From Candidatus Jettenia caeni (GTDB lineage: Bacteria; Planctomycetota; Brocadiia; Brocadiales; Brocadiaceae), in contig BAFH01000003.1 in the NCBI GenBank assembly GCA_000296795.1, forward strand, positions 1,240,401-1,304,400: 64,000 nt of DNA. The letters are read 5' to 3'. Position numbers and translations under genes: made by a program. The notes below the pieces were generated by a model. The model was not told where the DNA came from. It was given only the letters and a program-made list of their open reading frames with translations, and searched no databases. Shown here piece by piece: positions 45,429 to 53,534 of this stretch (position 1 is the first letter of the stretch; each line of letters begins with the position of its first letter).

Positions 45429-45573
45429 ATTGGCTTAGACGGACGAGGGCGAAAAAGCGTCAACCAATAATGTTAATACCAGTTATGAAATAGAGATAGG
45501 CAATCTATTGCGGTGCGTACCCAGTAACACAGCACCGCCAAATTACATAATCTTTTTTAAGAGATATTTAGCA

Positions 45574-46665
45574 ATGGAACTAAAAGAACTTTTTAAAGGA
45601 ATCGATAGTTTGTATGTGTCTTATAAAGGTACGCCGAAAGCAGGATTACAAGAACACTTGGAAGAAAAAAAGAAATTGGCTCAATCAGAACAGGAAAAGA
45701 AACAAGCCTTGGCAAGAATAGCCATTAATGATCACTGCTTTGAGGTATTAGATAGAGGCACCAAGTGGTATTCGTTTATTTTGGTAGATAACTGGTATCA
45801 CCTGCAAATATCAGGAAGTAAAAGACAAAAACTTCCCCAGGTATATGTACAGATATCGAGCGAACTCCTTACTTGTTATGGTCTTGATACCTCTATTCAG
45901 GAATTAAGAAAAGTCATAAACATGCTTTTGGAAAAAATAGAAGAAGAGACTATCAGCAGAACCGATATCTTTACTGATTTCGTTACTGATAGAGAATTAG
46001 AAGCCATTGAAAAGGTATCATGGGTAACCAGGGCAAAAAAGACCCATAAGTATTGGGAAGGCGATATATTTACCGGCTGGACAATAGGCCAGGGTGGTGA
46101 CATATCTGCACGACTTTATGAAAAGACCGTTGAACTTGAAAAGAGTCATAAGGACTATCTCAAGGAACTTTGGGAAAAGCAAGGCTGGGACACAATCCAA
46201 AGGGTATGGAGACTTGAATTTCAATTGAGGAGAGAGTTGCTAGCACAAATGGCTATCCATACGTTTTCAGATCTCATGGAAAAAAGGAATGATATTTGGA
46301 AATATTGCACCCACGAATGGCTAAGACTTGCAATAAAAGACACTACGATAAATAGAACACGATGGAAGACAGATTCCGTATGGGAAAGGATTCAGGATGT
46401 AAAATTCGATGATGGCAAATATACAGGTATTTTAAGACAAGTAAACAAGTCAAGGATTCCCAGCGATAAGACGTTATTCCAAAACGGTATTGGCTATATC
46501 ACAGCCTTTGCAGCCCGGGAAGGATTTGAAAACGTTGATAAGGGAACACTCAATGAATATTTAGACAAGGCAAAGAACTATCTCAGAGAACAAACCAACG
46601 GCAGAGATGAAGATTACTTAAAGACAAAGATAGATAATAAAAAGAAGAAATATAACAGGATATGA
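45574..46665 (+). CDS. predicted replication initiation protein (Rep_trans-like)
   Basis: 363 residues from ATG 45574 (MELKELFKGIDSLYVSYKG); the frame is open further 5' but those residues are non-conserved in style. The pattern fits rolling-circle-type replication initiators of plasmids and phage satellites: RTDIFTDFVTD, then GDISARLYEKTVE with the candidate catalytic Tyr, then VWRLEFQLRRELL. Such proteins nick an origin and prime replication. Next to it are an excisionase-like gene (11 bp downstream), a P-loop ATPase and an integrase, which supports the role. The family call is by motif pattern only. Confidence 0.6.
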   Translation: MELKELFKGIDSLYVSYKGTPKAGLQEHLEEKKKLAQSEQEKKQALARIAINDHCFEVLDRGTKWYSFILVDNWYHLQISGSKRQKLPQVYVQISSELLTCYGLDTSIQELRKVINMLLEKIEEETISRTDIFTDFVTDRELEAIEKVSWVTRAKKTHKYWEGDIFTGWTIGQGGDISARLYEKTVELEKSHKDYLKELWEKQGWDTIQRVWRLEFQLRRELLAQMAIHTFSDLMEKRNDIWKYCTHEWLRLAIKDTTINRTRWKTDSVWERIQDVKFDDGKYTGILRQVNKSRIPSDKTLFQNGIGYITAFAAREGFENVDKGTLNEYLDKAKNYLREQTNGRDEDYLKTKIDNKKKKYNRI

Positions 46666-46676
46666 GGTAAGACACC

Positions 46677-46946
46677 ATGAAAATAGTAACCATAAAAGAA
46701 GTATCGGAATTTCTGAAAGTTAAGCAGTCAACCCTCTATTCATGGGTAAACCGAAGATTAATACCCTCATTTAAATTAAACGGCCTTTGGCGTTTTGACA
46801 TGGAAAGGATAGAGGCATGGGTAATGGAATCTCATAGCGTAAAAGTCATGCCTCAAAAGATCACAAAAAAAACAACAAGGAATCAGGATATAAACAGAAT
46901 CATTAAACATGCAATCGAGGCAGTCCATGGAAACGAACAATCTTAA
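46677..46946 (+). CDS. excisionase-like helix-turn-helix protein
   Basis: 89 residues. The first 55 form a winged-HTH of the AlpA/Xis/MerR-like 'helix-turn-helix domain 17' type: TIKEVSEFLKVKQSTLYSWV, RRLIPSFKLNGLWRFD. Such proteins bend attachment-site DNA to favour excision or regulate element genes. It lies 11 bp after rep and overlaps the start of the ATPase gene, so the element genes form one operon. The basic C-terminal tail (KKTTRNQDINRIIKHA) is unassigned. Confidence 0.8.
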   Translation: MKIVTIKEVSEFLKVKQSTLYSWVNRRLIPSFKLNGLWRFDMERIEAWVMESHSVKVMPQKITKKTTRNQDINRIIKHAIEAVHGNEQS

Positions 46947-48402
46947 CCATACAAATAACGAATACGATTATATCATTGCGCATCCTTCGTATGAAGTAAA
47001 CCAGATATTTATGTCATTGGGATTCCGGGAAACGGTGATAACAAACAATCAAGTGGAAAATAAGAATTTTTATATCATATCGGGAAAAGATATATCCATA
47101 CAGAAAGAAAGCGTATTCAAATACGAAAATACGACAATCATATTTCATGAACAAGATAAAATGCTCTTAAGAGTAAATGACCGATGGAATAAAAACAAAA
47201 TATCGAGCTTTATTACCAATCCTGAACCACCAAAAGAACTCTATCAGGAACTAAAACAAACACTCAAAAACTATATCGAGTTTCAGAGAGAGGCTATCTA
47301 CGGCATCATAACAGCATGGATTATAGCAACCTATTTTCATAGATGCTTCCATGCCTTCCCCTTTTTGTTCATATATGGGAAGAAACAAAGCGGTAAGAGT
47401 AGATTCCTGGACTTGCTGGAACGATTATCATTTAACGCCATGAAAGTAAAGGGTGTATCGGTTGCATCCCTTGCCGATAGCATTGATGGAGTACGAGGGA
47501 CATTTTTAAATGACCAGGCAGAAGAACTCAGCAATAAAAAGAATACAGAGATTTTAGGCATCCTTTCGGATAGTTACACAATCGGGGGCGGTAAGAGAAG
47601 AATTGTAAATATGTCAAACAAGGGCCGTAGAATCATAGAATTTGAGACTTTCGGGCCAAAGGCATTTGCAAGCATAAAAGAAATCGATAGTGATCTAAGG
47701 GATAGGTGTATTGAAATAACCATGCTCAGGGCAATCAAGGAATATCCCTATCCCGATGCATACTTACCCATTTGGAATGACTTAAGGGATAGGTTATACC
47801 GGTTACTTTTTACCAGGTGGCATAGAGTAAGAGAACTCTATCAAGAGACAGGAAAAGACGTATCCCACAGGGTAAAGGAACTCTGGAGACCTCTTGAGAG
47901 CATATTACAGCTTGAAAATGTTCCTAGTGAAGAAATGAAAGAGATCAAGGGCTTTTTTCTTGAAAGTATGCAGGAAACCCAAAATGAATTATCCGAATAT
48001 GAGATCAAACTCTTTGAGACATTACAGGAAATCCTCAAGGGAAAAGGTAAAGAGATATTAACCATAACGGATATAGCGGAAAACCTCAAATCAGATTACT
48101 CAACGATGGATGAGAAAGAAAAAAAGAGGTTCCAAATATGGATAGGCAAGATAGTAAAGCAATTAAGCCTTTATGATAAGCCGGTTGGGAGAAAAGACGG
48201 TAAAAGGGCGTATGAATTCAGTGTTGACCGTATTGATAGTATATACCAAAGATACATTACCATGACCATTGATGACCATTGCCCTATTCCTGTAATGGTA
48301 AGTCATAAGTCATCACAAAAGAATGCCCCTGACCATGTGACCATTGGAATGAGTGATTTAGTAGAAGATGAAAATATTCCAGAGAAGGAAATTGAGATTT
48401 GA
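46927..48402 (+). CDS. P-loop ATPase, primase/helicase-like mobile-element protein
   Basis: 491 residues from ATG 46927 (GAGG six bases upstream; an ATG at 46909 lacks such a site). Walker A is GKKQSGKSRFLD at about 150-161, with a Walker B candidate RGTFLNDQAEE and a downstream sensor-like FGPKAFASIKEIDSDLRDRC. This order is typical of DNA-processing ATPases in phages and integrative elements, often annotated as primase or DUF3631-type helicase. The C-terminal about 120 residues (IWIGKIVKQLSLYDKP) look like a winged-helix. Probable role is unwinding during element replication. It overlaps the next gene. Confidence 0.7.
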   Translation: METNNLNHTNNEYDYIIAHPSYEVNQIFMSLGFRETVITNNQVENKNFYIISGKDISIQKESVFKYENTTIIFHEQDKMLLRVNDRWNKNKISSFITNPEPPKELYQELKQTLKNYIEFQREAIYGIITAWIIATYFHRCFHAFPFLFIYGKKQSGKSRFLDLLERLSFNAMKVKGVSVASLADSIDGVRGTFLNDQAEELSNKKNTEILGILSDSYTIGGGKRRIVNMSNKGRRIIEFETFGPKAFASIKEIDSDLRDRCIEITMLRAIKEYPYPDAYLPIWNDLRDRLYRLLFTRWHRVRELYQETGKDVSHRVKELWRPLESILQLENVPSEEMKEIKGFFLESMQETQNELSEYEIKLFETLQEILKGKGKEILTITDIAENLKSDYSTMDEKEKKRFQIWIGKIVKQLSLYDKPVGRKDGKRAYEFSVDRIDSIYQRYITMTIDDHCPIPVMVSHKSSQKNAPDHVTIGMSDLVEDENIPEKEIEI

Positions 48403-48917
48403 ACAATATTCAAAAACTTATCCATACAATTCAATACCTGGGATACAGAGTCTTACTTGAAGGTGACAAGATTAAACTAAAGTTTATAGGCAAGGATGAT
48501 CCTCCAAAAGAGGCTTCAACTATAATCAATGAGGTAAAACAAAATAAAGATATGGTTATAGAATATCTAAGAAATATTTCTCAGATGGATGAAATCTTTC
48601 AACAAGCAGTAAATAAAATAAATGAAGGTTATCCAGATTTAACCATTCGCTATATATCAAAGACATTCCCGAAACTCTATAAGAAAGCCCTCATTGATGA
48701 AGATAAAATTAATACCCTATGGAATGAAGGAAAAGACGTAAAAGCCTTTGAGAAAGCAGTAAATGAATGGCGGAAAACACAGATGAAATTTATCAAACTC
48801 TTTCATGCTAAAAAAAATATTGATGATAAGAAGGATAAGGAATATAATCCATCCAACAGGAAGCCAGACCCATGTCAAGGTCTCGGAAAGGAGGAAAAAG
48901 AACATGGGACTGTATAA
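48399..48917 (+). CDS. TubC-N-like small mobile-element protein
   Basis: 172 residues starting at TTG 48399, which overlaps the upstream stop (TTTGA). The first 58 residues (IQKLIHTIQYLGYRVLLEGD, then a helix NEVKQNKDMVIEYLR) resemble the TubC N-terminal docking fold. That fold is often found as the N-terminal part of phage or plasmid primase and replication proteins. The remainder is helical and Lys-rich with no motif. Its 3' end overlaps the integrase start by 14 bp. Function unknown; probably accessory to replication. Confidence 0.6.
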   Translation: MNNIQKLIHTIQYLGYRVLLEGDKIKLKFIGKDDPPKEASTIINEVKQNKDMVIEYLRNISQMDEIFQQAVNKINEGYPDLTIRYISKTFPKLYKKALIDEDKINTLWNEGKDVKAFEKAVNEWRKTQMKFIKLFHAKKNIDDKKDKEYNPSNRKPDPCQGLGKEEKEHGTV

Positions 48918-49974
48918 AAGAGGTCTGGTCTGGTGGATGAGGTTTACCTATAAGGGCCAACAGGTAAGAAAATCAACAGAGACAACAGATAAGAAGCTGG
49001 CAGAAAGGATTTACCATAAGGTTAAAACTCAAATAACTGAGGGAAAATGGTTTGATGTTGATGAAGGAAACCAAAGAACCTTTGAAGAGCTTGCCGAAAA
49101 ATATGAGACTCAGGTGTTTAGAGAACTCAAGGGCTGGCGTTCTTCAATAAGTTATTTGAACCAACTAAAAGATTTTTTCGGTAAATATAGGCTTGCTGAA
49201 ATTACCCCTGCACGAATAGACGACTTTAGGCAAATGAGAAAGAATAAAGGGGTAAAACCAGCAACCATTAATCGCCAGTTTAAGATACTGCGAAGGATGT
49301 TTAACCTTGCCAAGAAGCGTTGGCAATGGATAAAAGAAACTCCAATAATCGAGATGGAACCAAATGCCGATGTAAAAAGGGTAAGGCATCTCTCATTTGA
49401 TGAGTTTAATAAACTTCTGAACTGTTGTGAGGGCAAGCTTAGGGATATAGTAATTGTTGCGGCCTGGACAGGTCTAAGGCAGAGTAATATCTTAAACCTC
49501 AAGTGGAATCAAGTTGATTTACTGGCAAGGGTAATAGTGTTGAGTAGCGAAGAGACAAAGAATAATGAAAGTTTAAGAATTCCGATTGCTAATCCTGCTT
49601 ACCATGTTTTAGAAGTAACCATGAAGAAAAACAATTCTAAAAGTCCATATGTCTTTTATAGTGACGATGGAATGCCTTTTAAAGCCGGGCGCATTCAAAT
49701 AAATTTTAAAAAGGCTTTGAGGCGTGCAGAAATAGAGGATTTTAGATTCCACGACTTGAGGCATTGTTTTGCATCCTGGAATCGTCAATCAGGAGTTGAT
49801 TTAGATACCCTTGCAGAGCTTATGGGACATAAGGATACACGGATGACGAGAAGATATGCCCATATTACCCCTGTGCATCTAAAAAAAGCCGTTGAACTCT
49901 TAGAGAAAAGCTATAGCGAGTATAGCACAAAATTAGCACAATCAAATATTGATGTGGTTAAGCAAACGGCTTAA
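48904..49974 (+). CDS. tyrosine-type site-specific integrase
   Basis: 356 residues from ATG 48904, which has a strong ribosome site (GGAGG); upstream in-frame ATGs lie inside the previous gene. N-terminal AP2-like arm-binding part (GLYKRGLVWWMRFTYKGQQ), core-binding domain (about 60-150), and catalytic domain with the tetrad: Arg in TGLRQSN, HDLRH, GHKDTRMTRRYAH with the nucleophilic Tyr. It catalyses integration or excision. The last 18 residues (STKLAQ region) are encoded by DNA that includes the 21-nt repeat also found at 36082, so the gene's own 3' end may be an attachment half-site. It is the last gene of the rep-xis-ATPase-int operon. Confidence 0.92.
   Translation: MGLYKRGLVWWMRFTYKGQQVRKSTETTDKKLAERIYHKVKTQITEGKWFDVDEGNQRTFEELAEKYETQVFRELKGWRSSISYLNQLKDFFGKYRLAEITPARIDDFRQMRKNKGVKPATINRQFKILRRMFNLAKKRWQWIKETPIIEMEPNADVKRVRHLSFDEFNKLLNCCEGKLRDIVIVAAWTGLRQSNILNLKWNQVDLLARVIVLSSEETKNNESLRIPIANPAYHVLEVTMKKNNSKSPYVFYSDDGMPFKAGRIQINFKKALRRAEIEDFRFHDLRHCFASWNRQSGVDLDTLAELMGHKDTRMTRRYAHITPVHLKKAVELLEKSYSEYSTKLAQSNIDVVKQTA
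49921..49941 (+). repeat. 21-nt exact direct repeat, candidate right attachment core
   Basis: Identical over 21 nt to 36082-36102 and situated within the last 18 codons of the integrase. Flanking bases differ on both sides, so the match is bounded. Its location fits an attachment core overlapping the int 3' end, but it could also be a scrap of integrase sequence left at 36082 by another element. Confidence 0.45.
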
Positions 49975-50020
49975 ATACTGGTTTTTATGGCTGTTAACGT
50001 ATTAATCCAAGATTATATCG

Positions 50021-50045
50021 ATGCCCTGAAAGGGTGATATAAATA
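50021..50045. repeat. solitary REP-like half unit
   Basis: GATGCCCTGAAAGGGTGATA resembles the AACCCTGAAGGGGTGAAATA arm of the modules around 52-53 kb. It marks the junction between the integrase and the type I locus. The rest of 49975-50346 holds the hsdS-like fragment listed next. Confidence 0.5.
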
Positions 50046-50176
50046 TGATTGATAGAAATCGAATACCACCAAGTTATGAAGCTTGGGTAAAAGTGTGTTT
50101 TTCTCCTCAATATTGTTATACAACCGGTGGTTCTCAAACTGGTAATTTGAAACAAAATGAGCAACACAGACATTAA
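50045..50176 (+). pseudogene. possible remnant of an hsdS 5' end
   Basis: An open frame of 43 codons begins MIDRNRIPPSYEAWVK. The intact hsdS at 50347 begins MIDKSKIPSSWEVVKH, so the first dozen residues and their DNA are similar. After that similarity is lost. It directly abuts a REP-like half unit. It may be the start of a former second specificity gene; the short match leaves room for coincidence. Confidence 0.35.
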
Positions 50177-50346
50177 TTTTCTGACGAAGACCCTAACAGT
50201 AAATCAAGAAAATATGCCAGCTATATTCCCTTTTAGGCTTAAAATCTTATTTGATGGTTATTTGATAGACACCCCGTATTGATTCCGTATTAATTCCAAT
50301 TTTTTACGACATTTTAAGGTGTTTATCCATAAAAAAGCAGTATAAG

Positions 50347-51693
50347 ATGATTGACAAAAGCAAAATACCTTCGAGTTGGGAAGTTGTCAAACATAGTGAA
50401 GTTGCAGAAATAAATCCTAAACTTCCTTTTAAAAATGTTGATGATAACACAGAAGTTTCATTTCTTCCTATGAGATTAATTGAAGAAGAAAAAAACGTAT
50501 TCTATCTTACTGAATTCAGAAAATATAAGGACGTAAAAAAAGGCTTTACCGCCTTTACAGATGGTGATGTGATTTTTGCAAAGATTACGCCATGTATGGA
50601 GAACGGGAAATGTGCTGTTTTACATGATCTGAAAAATGGAATTGGTTTCGGTTCAACGGAGTTTCATGTTTCGCGATCAAGGGAATGTGTTATCGCTAAA
50701 TACATTTTTTATTTCATTGTTCAAAAGCAATTCAGAAGAATTGCAGAAAGTAATATGACTGGTAGTGTAGGACAGAAAAGAGTTCCAACACGATTTTTTT
50801 CTGATTTTGAAATTCCTATTCCTCCACTTCCCGAACAGCACCGCATCGTTTCCAAAATAGAAGAACTCTTCAGCGAATTAGACAAAGGCATTGAAAGTTT
50901 AAAAACCGCCCAGCAGCAACTCAAAGTCTACCGCCAGGCCGTGTTGAAGTGGGCTTTTGAAGGAAGATTGACGCATGAAAATGTAAAAGACGGTGAATTG
51001 CCGGAGGGATGGTGGTGGGTGAAGGTTAAAGATGTTGGGAAGGTTGGGACCGGAACAACACCTTCTAAGAAAAATCCCGAATTTTATTCAAGAGCTTATC
51101 CATTTTATAAACCAACAAATTTGGAAGCAGGAAACAATGTTCAACAATCACTGGATGGTTTGTCCGATCTTGGTATTAAAGAAGCACGATTTGTTCCAAT
51201 AAATTCAACGCTTGTCACTTGTATTGGTGCAACAATTGGTAAAACAGGTTTAATAAAAAAGGGAGGCGGGTTCAATCAACAAATAAATGCAATCATTCCC
51301 TTTAAGGAATACAACCCAAAGTTTATCTACTATCAAGCAATCTCACCGCAGTTTCAAGAGCAGATAAAAGAGAATGCTTCAGCAACAACACTTCCTATAC
51401 TAAACAAAAGAAAGTTTGAAATTCTCTTAATAGCTGTTTGCTCACCTGAAGAGCAAAACCAAATCGTTTCTGAAGTCGAGACCCGCCTTTCAGTATGCGA
51501 TAAATTAGAAGAAACCATAACAACCGCCTTGCAGCAAAGCGAAGCCCTGCGGCAAAGCATCTTGAAAAAGGCATTTGAAGGAAAGCTGGTAGCCCAAAAC
51601 CCAGGAGACGAACCAGCGTCAAAATTATTGGAGAGGATAAAAGTAGAGAGGGAGAAGAATGATACGTGGAAGAAGAAAATCCCGAAGGGATGA
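50347..51693 (+). CDS. hsdS: type I restriction specificity subunit HsdS
   Basis: 448 residues with the standard two-half plan. TRD1 spans about 10-155. The first conserved helix is RFFSDFEIPIPPLPEQHRIV, leading into KIEELFSELDKGIESLK and the KWAFEGRLT segment. TRD2 follows (about 220-370), then the second conserved helix (EEQNQIVSEVETRLSVCDKL) and KKAFEGKLV. HsdS determines the DNA target of the HsdM/HsdR complex. The TGA stop lies inside a REP-like repeat (51678-51705). It is upstream of hsdM, separated by a transposase insertion, and no hsdR is visible. hsdM is broken, so this HsdS probably has no working local partner. Confidence 0.92.
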   Translation: MIDKSKIPSSWEVVKHSEVAEINPKLPFKNVDDNTEVSFLPMRLIEEEKNVFYLTEFRKYKDVKKGFTAFTDGDVIFAKITPCMENGKCAVLHDLKNGIGFGSTEFHVSRSRECVIAKYIFYFIVQKQFRRIAESNMTGSVGQKRVPTRFFSDFEIPIPPLPEQHRIVSKIEELFSELDKGIESLKTAQQQLKVYRQAVLKWAFEGRLTHENVKDGELPEGWWWVKVKDVGKVGTGTTPSKKNPEFYSRAYPFYKPTNLEAGNNVQQSLDGLSDLGIKEARFVPINSTLVTCIGATIGKTGLIKKGGGFNQQINAIIPFKEYNPKFIYYQAISPQFQEQIKENASATTLPILNKRKFEILLIAVCSPEEQNQIVSEVETRLSVCDKLEETITTALQQSEALRQSILKKAFEGKLVAQNPGDEPASKLLERIKVEREKNDTWKKKIPKG

Positions 51694-51705
51694 CATGATT
51701 ATAGG
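51678..51705. repeat. REP-like unit overlapping the hsdS stop
   Basis: AATCCCGAAGGGATGACATG ATTATAGG, the same as the outer left arm of the modules at 52219 and 52924. The hsdS stop codon is the TGA in GGGATGACAT. Confidence 0.75.
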
Positions 51706-51995
51706 ATTGAAATATGTGAAGACGCTTCTCCGTTTGCGATAATTCTGGAAAAAACTACTGCCCACAGCTTGCAGCAAACAGACTGGATCAAATGGATAAT
51801 TTTGCCTTATTTTCTGGGTATTTTCCTCTACTTTATTGGCTAAAAAGAGACAAAATGGGTATAAAAATGGAAATTACCGTAGTTCTTTCCCATTTTGGAA
51901 GCAAAAAAATTCATTTGAGTCAGCCTGAAAGCGAGGCCATACGGTAAAGTATCTTGATTGTATAGGAATTTTCATTTTATGTAAGCGAGTTTACG

Positions 51996-52085
51996 GTAGG
52001 GTGGATTAAGCGGTAGCGAATCCACCTTTTCTGGAAATAGTATTGGTGGATTCGGCGTAAAAAACAACGCCTTAATCCACCCTAC
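51996..52085. repeat. 90-bp palindromic element, copy 2
   Basis: GTAGGGTGGATTAAG ... CTTAATCCACCCTAC, nearly identical over 90 bp to 11609-11698. It is inserted between the hsdS 3' end and its degenerate duplicate. The remaining bases of 51706-51995 show no gene. Confidence 0.75.
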
Positions 52086-52091
52086 TCATAA

Positions 52092-52246
52092 CTCGAAAAA
52101 GGCATCTGAAGGAAAGTTGGTAGCCCAAAACTCCAAAGACGAACCGGCAGCAACTTTTGAAGAGGATAAGGGCAGACAGGGAGAAGGCTGAATTAAAGAA
52201 TGAGACACGGAAGAAGAAAATCCCAAAGGGATGACATGATTATAGG
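52092..52246 (+). pseudogene. degenerate duplicate of the hsdS 3' end
   Basis: Aligns with 51561-51705, the last 44 codons of hsdS plus the REP unit: GAAAAAGGCATCTGAAGGAA versus GAAAAAGGCATTTGAAGGAA, GGTAGCCCAAAAC in both, GACGAACC in both, GAAGAAGAAAATCCC in both. Indels break the frame. It ends with the same REP unit (52219-52246), so gene end and REP were duplicated together, or a second hsdS once stood here and lost its 5' part. Confidence 0.75.
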
Positions 52247-52377
52247 AAAAAACGTAAAATAAATAATTCAACCCCGAAGGGATGATATATAACGGCAAGA
52301 ACGACAATATACCACCCCTTCGGGGTTAAAAATAATTGTGTACCGATATGCTATAATAATGCCATCCCTTCGGGATT
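52219..52377. repeat. nested palindromic module (BIME-like), left of transposase
   Basis: Outer arms AATCCCAAAGGGATGACATG (52219) and CATCCCTTCGGGATT (to 52377) enclose inner arms AACCCCGAAGGGATGATATA (52270) and ATACCACCCCTTCGGGGTT (to 52327). A further half-arm variant (CTATCGGGATT) ends near 52428. A 158-bp equivalent lies at 52924-53081 in the same orientation. Confidence 0.8.
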
Positions 52378-52444
52378 AAAAAATATGCACGTACCGATAT
52401 CCTATAAAAATGATATCCTATCGGGATTGAAAGGGGGGAATTCT

Positions 52445-52906
52445 ATGGCAGGTACATTTTCACAAATTTACATCCAGGTTGTCTTCACGGTAAAAGGATG
52501 GGAAAATCTCATAGGTAAGGAGTGGAAAGATGAATTGCATAAATACATTGCCGGCATCATCAAAGGCAGAGAGCAAAAGCCAATCATTGTCAATGGAATG
52601 CCCGACCATATCCATGCTTTTGTCGGATTGCGGCCTGCTATGGCTATTTCCGATTTGGTTCGCGACATCAAAAACAATTCATCCAATTTTATCAATGAGA
52701 AAAAATTAGTGAAAGGGAAATTTTCCTGGCAGGAAGGATATGGCGCATTTTCCTATTCTCATTCACATATTCAAAATGTTTACGATTACATATTGAATCA
52801 GGAGGAACATCACCGCAAGAAAACCTTCAGGGAGGAATATATTGACTTTTTAAAAAAATTTGAAATTGAATACAATGAAAAATATTTGTTCGAGTGGATG
52901 GAGTAA
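52445..52906 (+). mobile_element. REP-associated / IS200-like Y1 transposase
   Basis: 153 residues from ATG 52445 (GGGGGG ribosome site; the longer frame from 52385 starts inside the repeats). It has the HUH motif as DHIHAFVG (about residues 58-65) and a catalytic Tyr candidate in SHIQNVYDYILNQEEHH, the single-Tyr layout of IS200/IS605 TnpA and REP-associated tyrosine transposases (RAYTs). Those enzymes cut and join single-stranded DNA at palindromes. It is flanked closely by two nested palindromic modules (52219-52377 and 52924-53081) and lies between hsdS and hsdM. No TnpB or IscB partner is present. Confidence 0.9.
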
Positions 52907-52923
52907 TATTTCTCGCATGTATT

Positions 52924-53081
52924 AATCCCGAAGGGATGACATGATTATAGGGGAAAATCATAAAATAATACCAACCCTGAAGGGGTGAAATACAACGGCA
53001 AACCTGAACATATATCACCCCTTCAGGGTTAAAAAACAATCGCGTGCCAATATGCTATAATAATGCCATCCCTTTGGGATT
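52924..53081. repeat. nested palindromic module (BIME-like), right of transposase
   Basis: Outer arms AATCCCGAAGGGATGACATG and CATCCCTTTGGGATT; inner arms AACCCTGAAGGGGTGAAATA and ATATCACCCCTTCAGGGTT. Arm changes are compensatory in part (GGGG/CCCC and CTGAAG/CTTCAG in this copy, CCGAAG/CTTCGG in the left copy), so the folded form seems maintained. Confidence 0.8.
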
Positions 53082-53177
53082 AAGAAGATGAATTACATGT
53101 CTATAAACATCCCATGCTGCCGAAGTTGACGAGTATAAATGGTAACAATATAGCATCATGAAAGAGGAATATTTAAA

Positions 53178-53534
53178 ATGGGGAAAAATACTATGCTACA
53201 ATATTACGAAAATCTCAAACGAACCGCTTTGGTTTTAAAACCGAAGCAACCATTTCTTGATTGGCTGTTAAGCGTTGAGCCGGGAGAAGATTTCCTTGAT
53301 GAGTTGAAAGACGGGGACGTTTACTTATTGTCCGGCTACGAAGAAGTCAGTCAGATGCAAAACTGGTTAAAGAGAAATTTTGACAGTATTTTCACAGATC
53401 AGTTGAACAACTGGTACACAGATGAAGCCTTGTGGCCACAAAACAGAACTATGGAAATGTTTAACGAATGGTTTGAATATTCTTTGTGCACTACGATTTT
53501 GGATACCCAGAAGGGCAGGATTGAAAAAGCATGA
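53178..53534 (+). CDS. small protein upstream of hsdM, function unknown
   Basis: 118 residues, acidic and rich in Trp, Leu and Phe (QPFLDWLLSVEPGEDFLDEL, QNWLKRNFDSIF). No family recognised and no DNA-binding motif seen. Its stop overlaps the hsdM start (ATGA, 53531-53534), so it was translated with hsdM. ATG 53178 has GAGGA upstream. Its open frame is intact although hsdM is broken. A helper or regulator of the type I system is a guess from context only. Confidence 0.6.
   Translation: MGKNTMLQYYENLKRTALVLKPKQPFLDWLLSVEPGEDFLDELKDGDVYLLSGYEEVSQMQNWLKRNFDSIFTDQLNNWYTDEALWPQNRTMEMFNEWFEYSLCTTILDTQKGRIEKA

Noticed and set aside
52092-53081. Possible CRISPR array suggested by repeated CCCGAAGGG and CCCTTCGGG blocks
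   Set aside because: Units are nested inverted repeats without regular spacing or unique uniform spacers, and no cas gene is present; they fit REP/BIME modules around the Y1 transposase.
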